NCBI GenBank assembly: GCA_964020085.1
Contig: OZ026605.1
Location: 7,041,328-7,105,327, forward strand
Length of the DNA stretch: 64,000 nt
Direction: 5' to 3'
Source of the DNA: Micromussa lordhowensis
Lineage: Eukaryota > Cnidaria > Anthozoa > Scleractinia > Lobophylliidae
The position numbers and the translations under genes were made by a program. This document shows, in pieces, positions 26,001 through 36,965 of this stretch; the stretch's first letter is position 1, and every line of letters begins with the position of its first letter. The notes below the pieces were generated by a model. It did not search any database, was not told the origin of the DNA, and saw only the letters and a program-made list of their open reading frames with translations.

Positions 26001-29000
26001 TGTCTGTTTTCAACTCTCTATATAAGTGGTAAAAGAAATATTTGGCTAAGGGAAGGTGCCAAGCTAGAAGAAAACATGTGAAAGACAAAAGTGTAATTTA
26101 CAAATATTCCTGCTATCGCTTACACTTAAACACCTACTGTAATTTAAAACGCTCATATAATTTCTGTTATCTTAATTCAAGGTCACTCTAACCTTTATTA
26201 TTGCTATTCTACTAATTTATATTTTCTAGTTTGCTCTAACATGTCTAACGTTGAAGAAAATTCAGCAATTTCCCAAAATTATTAAACATTTATTTAAGGC
26301 AGTTTAATGTCAAAAAGTCAAATGAATTCAAAAGTTTACTTTTCTCGAGACGTAGTCTCGATTTTCAATTTAAACCCTTGGAGACAAAAGTACACTCTAA
26401 TGTAATACAAACAGAGAGTAAGTAATCTCCTTTAAGATGCGTTTCAGGATCTTAATAATCCAGATAAGGTTATTCCTGCATAACTGTTTAGATATTTCAA
26501 TCTTTAGCCTTCTATTTTATTTCTAGGTATTTCAATTTCTTAGTGATGACTGACCTAGAGGAAAAAAAACCGCCTCGGGCGAATGCAGTGATAGGTCAAT
26601 AAAATCCCATATCATCCTCGCTAGCAGGTGCTCGGTTAAGAAATTTGAAATTTGTTTAAGGTAGGCAATACTCATAGGTCGAATAACAATATCTGTTATC
26701 AATAGGGAGGTAATAAAGGAGGTTCAAATATGACAATGTACAGTGTAGTTTTCACCTCTTTTGTCGTTTACGATAACAAAGTTTCTGTATAAAACTCAAC
26801 AGTATTTTTCAATAACAAGACGGATTTTGGCAGTGGGTCTTTTAGTGCTTTTTTCCCTTCTTCCCTTTGTTCGCCCGTATTTAATTTCAGAGCGATATGA
26901 TTTTGGCAGGTGTTCGCCGGTGAAATTGATCTACATCAATGAAAAGCCTTGGTTTTTTATTGCATGACTCTCCAGGTGATCAGAGTAAGGCTTTCTGTTA
27001 TGTTCTGACTTGATGCGGAACACGGGGTGAGGTAATATAAAAGTCCACTTGAGTCCCACTAAAGAATGCTCGTAAAAACAAATTCGAGAGGAAGCCGCGA
27101 AGACGAGTCGGCTCTACGTCCATTTAGTTAATTTCATCCCCAGTAACTCACTTCCTTTCCTTTCATCCCACTGATAGGTCTATTAATATTTTATGACATT
27201 CTGCGGTTAGGGCAAGAAACATCGCGTGAAAACAACGTGTAACGTGTTTGTTAGGACAGGTTATTTACCACTTTCGCGTCGCACCATTGTTCCCATATTG
27301 TTTATCATTTTAGCTATTTCTGGCGTTACCGCAACTTGTAACTATTTTTAATCCGGCCACAAGATGCTTCGAAAAAAACATTGCTAATGCAGTTTTGTGT
27401 TTGTTTTTATTTTTTTTGACAGATTGCTTAAAAATCGGAAGGTATCCCACTGAAACCCGCCACAGCAACTCAGTGTTATTTTTTACGTCCAACGTCGACC
27501 TCATAAAGTATTTGCCTCATAAGTTTGATTAATGCAAGGTCAAAAAAGCAATTCTTTACTGTAAGCCAGAAATCGCAATAAAGAGTCATTACAAAGCTCT
27601 CAGGGGTCCGTTTAATCACTCCACCCTCACGCTATTAGCAGAAAATGAAGAATCGTTTTGTTGTACCTCTTTTAATCTGTAGCGATGTCTTGCTGATAGC
27701 GTCTTGCATCCGTTTGCCAACAGCGTGAGAGAAACAATAAACATATTCCCTGCCGCTGTTATTCACAACCCCGCCCAGATTAATTGGCGCTGCTAGTTCC
27801 CTTGCGCCAGCCTCACGGGCACGCTGCTTTAGTGATTGCAAAGACAATCGAAGCACCACCGCCCTTGAGAAAATCGTAGTGCGTGCCTTTAGCTCGGGAG
27901 GATTGTGTTTGGAAGAGATTAAAAAACAAAAAAACTACTGTGGATTTGAACTCTTTGAGTTCATACAAATCTAAGCTCGTACCCTTAATCCTATCGTTGC
28001 CTACTGGGTTGTTATGGCGGTCTATTTTTCCAAAAAGAAAAAAAATCATTGTAGAGACATGTGCGGCTAGAAATGTTCGTGGGTTAACGATGCATTTGGA
28101 AGGTTTATGGTTCAAAAGCGTTCGGGAGGCGTAGTATTTAGTTCTAATCAAACCTTTAATCAAGAAGTGATGGCTGCTTTATCAGCATCTCAATTATGTA
28201 TCCCAAAGATTCTTCAGGACAAATCGAAATAACGTCAAGGTACTTTTTCATATTTTGATCAAATATTGGTGACTTACGTATACTGAATACTATTTACACT
28301 GACATTAATGTCAAGGCGCCAATTCCGTAAGTACATCCATCACAGTCATTTTTGAAGAAAAACGGCTATGCTTTGATAAGTTTTACGTTTTCAACGTTGT
28401 AACTCTGTTTGTCAGAGTTACAAAAAGCGCCAAGCTGTCGATCTGTTCTAGGTAATTGAGAGTGAGATTGCGTTTCTCCGACGAAGTGGAACTTTCGTCG
28501 CCCGCAAGCTGCGAATCGATGCGTCATTTATCTTTGTCAATATTGAACTGATTCGAAAAGGTACATAGCTAAGGATCTAAATGCCTGTAATTCAAAAGTT
28601 GAACGGTTCCATTTGCTAAGTTACGATCTACTAGGCGAGAAAAAAGTATAGTTGTTCCACTTCTTTGGTCCACTCGAAGGCTGAATTCGCTTTAAAGAAG
28701 CATTCACTTCTCCTTCACGTGCCTTCGAAAGTCTTATTTTCGCACTTGCTACAGTACTACGACCCTTGCAATGCAGGAAACTTTACGAAACACCAAGAAC
28801 GCCATAAAATATCAACTTTCCAAGTCAACGTATATTGGACGTGAACAGTGGGCTGTTAAACTGGACTAGAGTCGATTGCAAAGCAAAGACCCTGCCTTAA
28901 AAGAAAAGGCCGAGGTCCACTCGATTTACACTAATATGCTCTGCTCTCGGTTATCTAATACTGGCTGAACTGTTTAGACCTGTTCAGAAAATCATGATTG

Positions 29001-31509
29001 AAAAACATGTTTCATTTGTTACGCATTTAAGTAATAGCGGTGAGAGTTTTCCAATTTTACGTAGAAACGTTTTTTTTACGAACTAACAGTTCACACAAAT
29101 TAGAGAAGAGGAAAAACAATCAATTCTCGGAAGATCTAAGATTTGTTAATAGAAAATTTCATTTAATTTATCAACTGTTAAGGGCTGAGTCTTCAGCTAA
29201 TCGTAACAGAGACTTCACAAAAGGCATTTTTAATGCCTTTAATAAAAAAATAACTTCTGGTAAAGCTGCAAGGAAGAACAGTCTAAAGTATTCCACAAAA
29301 CTTGATTTACCTAATTCACTTTCGTTTTTAATTAAATTTCCATCTAACAGATAAGAGGAATATTATCTCTCTGAAATAGCTTTTGTGCTCATATATGAAT
29401 GTATTCTTATAACAATTGCACAGAAAGGCAGAATAGCTACGAAACTCTATTTTTGTCCAAACATGACTATGTTAATCCTTTCCTTATGATGAGTCGTTTT
29501 CATTCATTGTTGGAATCTTTTTAAACAATTCACCAACAGACAAATCAGAGAAATCTTCAAAGAAGATAAACATTTTTGGTTGAAGTGCTTGCAGAAAGAC
29601 CAAATTTGTAGTAGACGAAATTCACCTTCTAAATGGATGTCAAATCTCTCACTCTAGAGTAAATCCCTTTCTGAAATGCACTCTTGAATCACTTCCACAT
29701 GGATCGTAAAGGTTTATAACTGAATTAAAATTTCTTTCAGTTTTTAATCCTTGATATTCTTTGTTTCTGGTTGAAAATCAGGCAAATACAATCAAGTTAT
29801 TAACAGATAAGGAACAAATGTAGTTAAATTGAAAAGCGAATGTATGCAGTTTTGTCGCATATTTAAGTAAACCAAATATTGACGTAACCTAAAATTTATT
29901 TTATTTAATACGTGGACTATAACAACACCATTTGCCATAACGATAAGTCTTGTTTCGGAGAGAACACATTTACCATCAGCTAACCATGAATACATAACCG
30001 ATTAAATATTACGCCATATTGCTATGGCATTGGCCGTCATAAGGGGTCTGCTCCTAATTCATGCTCCTGGCAAAAGTAATTCAATAACGTTTTTCATTAG
30101 TGCCAAAAGAATGTTCTATTTACCAAAGAAAAGAAAAAAGTTAAACTAAGTAAAGTTAATGATTAATGCTGGACTCGATTAAAAAAGGCAAAGCTTCGTA
30201 AATAGCTGAGAAAATCTAAACATTTGAATTCAGTCGAATTGCAAGCATAGTCGACATTGTCACCGGCTTACAATTTGTGATAACTCCTCTATTTAGTTGT
30301 AATATCTTATGTAAAGGTAATAAAGATCCTTGCTGACTTGTACAACTACTACAACCGTTTGCTCGAACTTTGATGTCTTTTATTATATTTATTATAGTTC
30401 TCTCGTTTATTTGTAATAAACACTGTCCGTCAAGAAACTCGAATTCTTGATTTGTTTAGACATTCTTATAGTTTTTCCTCACATCCTCTGATATTAGTTG
30501 CGGCTTCTTAAATCAAAAGACTATACGACTACTTATCCCCCAGACCTGAGATTGCATAGTCGATGATGGATAAGTCCTTTATCATAGCCTTGAAAATATT
30601 TTTCGCTATTAGTTTACTTTTCTAATTCTTAGCTTGTATGGACACTTTTGCGCATGTTTCTTAATGTTCTTTAGATCTTTTCCATCCTAGAAAATAATAA
30701 ATATTTTTTGAGATCCGTATAACTATTTGATCAACTTGACGCGAAGATTCAATTCATTCTTACAATGGCTCTTAGGAGTGCGGTTTTTGGCAACTTTTAT
30801 GTACAAGAGTTCGATACTAGGTAAATTAAAGTGTGCGAATGTCTGGAAGACGTGATAACTCGACAGCTATGTCAACACTGCCTTAATTCATAACTCCATA
30901 ATATTGTGGGAATAGAATGCTTTATTACATTTTGCAACACATCCCCAGTCGAAAATCATAATGAAAGCAAAGTGAATTCCTTGAAATTCTGTGGCATTAG
31001 TTGTTAACCTCGTCATGGGAAGATAAATTCCCCCAAAACAAAATAAATTCCAAGTATCAATTTATGAAACAGTTTGTTGTTGTTGTTTTAACCTTGTTTC
31101 ATGGTTAACTATAATATAGATGGAATCATCGACACAATGCACTTCTACAAAAAAAAAAACAGAGAAAGTAGCATATTTGAGAGTAAAAAATGTTCGAAAC
31201 ATCAACAGTAACACGAAAAAAAAAATTCCAGGCGAACATAAAAACGTATGGACACGAAAAAATAGAGAAAAAAACTCGATCGCGGCTTTTGAACAGATAA
31301 ATATCAAGCTTTTCTCCAACTATACATTTTGTTAAGATTTCTTTAGACATGTATAAGTTTTAGGAATGTACTGTGTTTTTATAAAGATAAGAAGGCTTTA
31401 CTGCGGGGGTGGCTGCAGCTTTTAAACATTTTAGGTTCATCACATCAACTGAATAACACTGGCATTGCTGTAGCAAAAATTCATAACAAACCTAAGGCTC
31501 CTCTTTGAT
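17001..31509. other. Gene desert between the Zic paralogues (left half)
   Basis: About 14.5 kb without any open frame showing a recognisable domain; the longest are ~116-118 aa at 23309-23665 and 27813-28163. Small palindromes occur at about 22171-22220 (AGATCTTCG / CGAAGATCT) and 28398-28423 (TTGTAACTCTG / CAGAGTTACAA). Position alone makes it a candidate cis-regulatory landscape; conservation could not be tested here. Confidence 0.45.
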
Positions 31510-31765
31510 TGCTTAAATATCAAACAAAATGATTTGAATTGTTCACTGAAAGTTGTTTCAAAAGAAAGTTGTCACTGATGATCTAAAAAATTGAAATGCT
31601 CTTTCCAATCATTCCTAGAAGTACATTATGTTCTTTTTTGTTTGCTTAAACATGAAAGGAAATGATTTAAGCCCTTCTTTGAAAGTTGTTTCAAAACATT
31701 TTGGCATTAAAGATTTAGAAAAATACTTGAAGTGCTTTTTTTCTTTCCGGAAATGAAGTTGACAC
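31510..31765. repeat. Diverged two-copy tandem duplication, ~133-bp period
   Basis: TGCTTAAATATCAAACAAAA at 31510 is matched 133 bp later by TGCTTAAACATGAAAGGAAA at 31643. Both copies continue through AATGATTT and GAAAGTTGTTTCAAAA, and then through a weaker matching 3' part. It sits just left of the minisatellite. Confidence 0.6.
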
Positions 31766-31925
31766 CTTCAAATACCGCTGGTTCATTCCTGCCATTCAAA
31801 TGTCACTCAAAATGAATACTTTTGGACGCAAGCAAATTACTAAATAACGAAAATAACTGCGCTCTGCCAACGAGTCTAAAACTGACAGTGATCATAAAAA
31901 TTTCTGCTAATAAATGAAAGCGCTC

Positions 31926-32830
31926 GATGATATGACAACAATGCGTACTTTTTGTAACACTGTTGGTACTTTTCTTCTCTTTCCTGTATCGCAGAGCAAT
32001 TTTATGTCTTTTAGTAATGTTACAGAACTTCACATTTTCTTTTGTGGCTATGTCTGATGATATTAAAGGCTCTGGTAATTTCTATTTTACTCTTTGGTGA
32101 TGTTGCAGTGAGGCACCATTATATTTGCTCTTGGGTGATGTAACAGCACTGCGCATTTTTTTTTTTGCACTGGCAGATGATTTAAAAGCGCTTGGTATCG
32201 CTGCATTACGCTTCGGTGGTGTTACAGAAAGACACCATATTGCTGTACATTTGGGTGTTGTAGCGGTACTGTTCATCTTTTGTTTTCCACTGTTTGATGA
32301 TATAAAAGCACTGCGAATCGCCATCTCACTCTATTGTAATGTCAAATTACTACCATATTATATTTGCTACACTTTTGTGTGATGTTGCAGCACTGCGCGT
32401 CATTTCGTTGCACTGTTTGATGATTTAAAAGCACTGCCCATCTCTCTCACTCTATGGTCGTGTAACAGTAAAACATCATTATCTTTGCTTCACTTTCTGG
32501 TTATTTCACAGCACTGCTCATCTTTTTGTACCAATGTTTGATGATGTAAAAGCACTGCGCATTCTATCTCACTCTTTGGCCATGTTGCAGTGAGTCACCA
32601 TTATCTTTGCTGCACTTTTGGGTGATGTTACAGAAATGTGAATCTTTTTGTTGCATTGTTTGATGATATGAAAACATTGCGTGCTATTATCTTATCCTTT
32701 GGTGATGTTAAGCGAGACACCGTTATCTTTGCTGCACTTTAGGTGATATTGCAGCAATGTGAATCTAATTTGTTGCACTGTTTGTTGATGTAAGAGCAAT
32801 GTACATCACTCTTTTCGGCACGACGCTGCC
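31926..32830. repeat. Minisatellite block A: ~121-bp higher-order units, each three ~41-bp monomers
   Basis: The phrase TTTGGTGATGTTGCAG or a variant recurs at about 32093, 32212, 32332, 32452, 32575 and 32698, a period of 119-123 bp. An earlier degraded unit lies near 32013. Each unit divides into three ~40-41-bp monomers with a GTGATGTTaCAGcAaTGCGCAT core followed by a TTTGTTGCACTG-like stretch. Open frames across it are artefacts of the repeat. Confidence 0.8.
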
Positions 32831-34229
32831 TCTGAAATAGACACTATCATGAAGATTGTACTGCATTTTGGGTAAAACCTGAAGCAAACTTACGGCTAAG
32901 TACCTTTGCTTGTATACAATTTGTTCCAAGAGCCACAAGATAAAGATATTAAGTGAACATTTGAGGGGAGAGCCATTGGTAACACCTCTATAATTCTTTA
33001 GCGAGGTGTTCATAACACGACGGCAGCCTTGCACGTTATTTTAACTTGACTTTTTTAACTTGACTTCATAACCTTTTCGATGCGTAAGCCATTTTCTTAT
33101 TCAACTGGCTAAGTTAGCTCACAGAGCCAATAATGAAAATCATCCAATGAGATTGCTGCATTGTGATACAATATTCTCTAAGTATTGGAACGGGACCCAC
33201 ACGATCACTCTTGACGATTTTGTGTTAGTTTTATGAGTTAAGTTTCTTAATTAGAGAACTTGCTTTTACAGAGAAGATTCCCTTTTCTTTTTCTACCACA
33301 TCTCTCACCGTTCTGTTTGTTTGACATCAGACGTGAATATACGCCTAGTCGGTTCCCAATAAGAATTGGGCCTTTAAAGTGTGCAAAGTTGTCCTGTCCA
33401 TAGTCAAGTATTTTTTTTCTAAACATTTGAAATCGTGTAATAAATCTCTTATTTACCTAGCTTTCTCGGGACCATACTGGGTCAATAACCCTCTGATCGA
33501 CGCAGGGTAAGGATAATAACACCCTTGAAGTTTTGACAATTTTCATCTGGGGGTAACTGTAATAAAAAACATTCAGTCGGTGTTCATTTACAGCTCGCGG
33601 AGGTTTTGAGACGATCTTACCAAAGTAACCTTATAATGACAAACGGTTAAGCTACTTTTCTTCATTTTTCCATAGTTTTCTCTGGAAGTCATAACTTTCC
33701 ATTTTCCCTGATTAGCCTTGAAACATTAGTATCCTTTCACATTCCATCAACATTTAGAACGTTTTCACATGACGTCACAGTAGCCACATTGGTGTCTCAA
33801 ATTAATGAAACGGGGGCCGTGTTGGCGTTCCGAGCCGATAGTGTGGGGGTTGAACAATTCTCTTTTTCCAACAAGTTTGCATGTCTGTTGACCAACGCTC
33901 TATTGGAATAATTTGCTATCAATTCACGCCATGTTTTGACTGAGATCTATGACATATCTCTATCTTAAAGAGAAAACTAAGGATGGTCTAATAAATTCCA
34001 TATGATTTTCAGGGGCCTAGCCATCTTCCAGCCAGCCTTCCCCATCGCCTTGAACGTTTCATATTGATACGCTGAGGATGTGGGGAGTAAGAACTTGTTT
34101 GTTCGTCAGAGGGTGTTTTTGTAGATTTGGCTTATACGACGGCATTACCCATCATCACCTCTCTGCTTTACACAAGAACCAATGAAGCATTTTCCTAGAG
34201 ATACTATTCTTATCATTGGTTGAAATGCT
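32831..34229. other. Mostly unique spacer within the minisatellite region
   Basis: No gene was seen. The stretch at about 33755-33880 contains TGACGTCA and a GCCACATTGGTGTC / GGGGCCGTGTTGGCG pair. It resembles a dispersed repeat I associate with coral genomes, but it has no second copy in this window. Confidence 0.4.
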
Positions 34230-34440
34230 GGCCGATGAAACAGTATTGCGGCTCTTTTCTGAACACTTTGGATGACACTTAAGTATTGCATGCTCCTAAA
34301 CCAACTGCTCATCGATGCCATTGAACATTGCACTTTGTTGTATCGCTTGGAAATTTTCACCCTCCGCATTTTGTTTTTACCCTTAATGATGTTACAGAAA
34401 TGGGAGTCTATTTGTTGATTGGCCGGGTGAAATCTCTTTG
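34230..34440. repeat. Highly degraded minisatellite monomers
   Basis: GATGAAACAGTATTGCGG (about 34232) and GATGACACTTAAGTATTGC (about 34271) are one monomer (~39-41 bp) apart. GATGTTACAGAAATGGGAGTC near 34389 matches the GTGATGTTACAGAAATGTGAATC of block A. Interpreted as decayed array sequence. Confidence 0.5.
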
Positions 34441-34598
34441 CATCAGTGTTTGCAATGTTATAGCAAATGTTTTTGATGCAGTATAACTTCATCCTATTGT
34501 TCTGCGGTTTGGAGATCTTCAAGCACTACGCTTTTCTGTCGTGGTGGGCAATATCCAATCACTTGTTGTCTGCCTTATTGTAGTGTTTAATGATTAAG

Positions 34599-34651
34599 AA
34601 ATAGAAAACATGTGCCGTGTTTCTATCAAGTTATAGAAACACGAGTGAAAG

Positions 34652-34682
<31 letters not shown>

Positions 34683-34773
34683 GAGCCGCAGCCACAGCTT
34701 TTTCGAGTTCTCCCAAACTTTCACGAGTGTTTCTATAACTCGATAGGAACACGGAGAACTTGTTTTCTATTTC
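34599..34773. mobile_element. Palindromic MITE, full-length copy
   Basis: Inverted repeat arms start with AAATAGAAAACA and the GTGTTTCTATCAAGTTATAG block and end in the complementary CTATAACTCGATAGGAACAC and TGTTTTCTATTT. Internal GAAAGTTTGGGAGAACGAG pairs with CTCCCAAACTTTC. A related copy lies at 61589-61738 and a short fragment at 34886-34914. It appears to have inserted within the minisatellite region. Non-coding. Confidence 0.8.
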
Positions 34774-34885
34774 TTTTAGAAAATACCGCGGCGAAGAAAA
34801 AGAAAAACAACTTGTTTACTTTAATCATCAAAATGTAGATTCTCTTTGTTCGCGCCATCATTACGTCAACAGTTCATGCTAGTTC

Positions 34886-34914
34886 TGTGTTTCTATCGAG
34901 TTATAGAAACACGG
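34886..34914. repeat. Fragment of the GTGTTTCTAT palindromic MITE
   Basis: TGTGTTTCTATCGAGTTATAGAAACACGG duplicates the terminal hairpin of the element ending at 34773, only ~110 bp away, without the internal part. It may be a deletion derivative or the edge of a second insertion. Confidence 0.6.
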
Positions 34915-35174
34915 TTTTAAACCAATCAGGATGCGTATTTGCTTTGGGTTATTTTCTAATAGCTTTGGTTAAACACTGTGGCAATCCTGTTCCACTGGTG
35001 CAATTTTATAGGAACTCGCACTGTTTGGTTCAAACATTTAGTGGTGTTGTTATCCTTGGTAACGATGTTATGTAAAGCTTCTCTGTTTTGCTGTTGGGGT
35101 ACTTCTTCTTGTTGTACTGGTTGGCCATGTTGCAGCACGGCCGTCTGTGACGCAAATCTACTTTAATAATTGGG

Positions 35175-36535
35175 TGATGTGGCAGTAACGCGCATCACAT
35201 TTTTTGATGAAGTAGTAACAATGCGCATTTCTTTGTAGTACTGTCAAATGATGATGTTAAAACAATACGCCTGACTTGGTTGTACTGGTGGGTGAATGAA
35301 AATCAATGCCCGTCATTTTGTCGTACTGCTGGGTTAGGTTGCAGCAATGCACATTATTTTTTTGTACAACTAGGTGAAGCGGCAGCCACCGCACTTTTTG
35401 CTGAAACTGAAGCCATTCGCATGATTATGTTGCACTGTGCATTACGTTGCAGCAATGCACATGACTTTGTTGTACTACTTGGTAAAGGTGCACCAATGCA
35501 CATTTCTTTGCAGTACTGTGATGTTGCATCAATGCGCATGACTTCTTGTACTGGTGGGTGAATGAGAAGCAATGCTCGTCACTTTGTTGCACTGCTGCGT
35601 TAGGTTGCAGTAATGCGCATGTTGGTTTTTGTACAACTGGGTGAAAGTACAGCAATGCGCAAGACTTTGTTGTGTTGTTTGCTGAAGCTGTGGGCAATTC
35701 GCATGACTATGTTGTGCTTTTGCTATAGCTGTAGCCGAGCGTGTGACTTTGTTACACTACTTAGTGAGGGTGCAGCATTGCGCATAACGTTTTCGCACTG
35801 TAGCAATGCGCATCCTTTTTGTACAACTAAGTGAAGGTGCAGCAATGCACATCACTTTGTTGTACTGTTGAGTTATGCTACAGCAATGCGCATGATTTTG
35901 TTGTATAACTGGATGAAGGTGGAGCAATGTGCATGACTTTGTTGTGCTGGTGGGTGAATGAGAAGCAATGTGCATCACGTTGTTGTACCACTGCGTGTAG
36001 GTGCAGCAATGTAAATCAATTTTCAGTGCTGCTGGGTCGAGTTAAAGCAATGCGCATATTTCGTATACAACTGGGTGAAGGCGCAGTAATTCCCGTGAAT
36101 TTGTTCTACTCTTTGTTGAAGCTGAAGCAATTCGCATGGCCATTTTGTACTATTCTATTAAGTTGTAGTAATGCGCATGACTTTATTGCACTACTTGGTG
36201 AAGATGTAGCAATGCCACTTACTCTTTTGTAATGTTTGTTGAAGCTGAAGCAACTCTACTGAATTTGCTGCACTATTCGGTGAAATTGCTACAATATATT
36301 CGCAAGACTTCGTTGTATCGTTGAAGGATGTACAGCAATTCACATAACTTTGCTGCATTGCTGGGTTAAGTTGCAGGAATGTACGTCTTTTTCTACTGTT
36401 GGTCATTTAAAGGTGCAGCAATGAGCATCACGTTCTTATACTGCTGGATAAAATCACGTGAGGCAATGCACATAACTTTGTTATACGCTTACGTTAAAAT
36501 TGCAGGCAGCGCATCATTTTATTGTAACGCTGATG
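35175..36535. repeat. Minisatellite block B: ~41-bp monomer, about 33 degenerate copies
   Basis: The consensus is roughly GCAGCAATGCGCATGACTTT followed by GTTGTACTGCTGGGTGAAGT. The GCAGCAATGC core recurs at about 35341, 35449, 35607, 35649, 35838, 35880, 35921, 35962, 36003 and 36045, mostly 39-42 bp apart. Longer sub-patterns recur (TGGTGGGTGAATGA at about 35287, 35552 and 35949; TGAAGCTGAAGC-like words at about 35401, 35682, 36117 and 36239), so amplification occurred in larger segments too. Open frames over it are repeat artefacts. Confidence 0.85.
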
Positions 36536-36559
36536 ATCTGGTTATTTGTTGTTGTTAGT

Positions 36560-36710
36560 CATAGTCATAGTCATAACAATTGTTCAGGGACAATATGTCC
36601 AAGGGGGAAAGGTGCAACGAGGTTAACCCCATGTAAAGCACCAACCTGTGAGACAAGGCCAGACCACAACACCGGGAACTACGTGCCCTACTCTTTTCAA
36701 TTAGTGGGTG
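36560..36710. mobile_element. SINE 3' fragment
   Basis: GACCACAACACCGGGAACTACG and the following CCCTACTCTTTTC (36662-36698) match the tail of the SINE at 3817-3855 almost exactly. No tRNA-like head is visible, so it is a truncated or head-divergent copy. It splits the minisatellite into blocks B and C. A (CATAGT)n stretch precedes it at 36557-36575. Confidence 0.65.
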
Positions 36711-36749
36711 GGGAAATTTGCACCAGTTTGCATCTTTTTCTCACGTAGC

Positions 36750-36965
36750 TATACAGGCGAAAACTCATTTTTGTAGCGTTGGGCGACTTAAGAGCATCTG
36801 TTTGCAGTTGGATGACTTTGTTGTACTTTTGGGTTACGTTAAAGTAATTCCGGGGAGGTTTGTGATGTTATGGCGGTGCCCATCGTTTTGGTACTTTTTT
36901 TGTGTTGTTATAGCAACGCGCATGTCAGTGGTTGTCTTGTGCTGTAGTGCATAGTTGTGTTGAAG
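36750..36965. repeat. Minisatellite block C (degraded)
   Basis: GATGACTTTGTTGTACTTTTGGGTTACGTT near 36812 and GTTATAGCAACGCGCATGTCAGTGG near 36907 retain the block B monomer wording. This is the right-hand remnant of the array beyond the SINE fragment. Confidence 0.6.

Noticed and set aside
32082..32382. Open frames of ~80-85 aa on both strands
   Set aside because: Both lie within the 121-bp minisatellite, and their repeated peptide pattern mirrors the DNA repeat.
35280..36232. Several 70-100-aa Cys/His-rich open frames, superficially like small secreted cysteine-rich peptides
   Set aside because: Present on both strands and in several frames of the 41-bp minisatellite; no signal peptide or consistent start; explained by the repeat.
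31926..36965. Possible CRISPR-like array because of regular spacing
   Set aside because: Repeats are contiguous degenerate ~41-bp monomers without unique spacers, no cas genes are present, and the context is eukaryotic.
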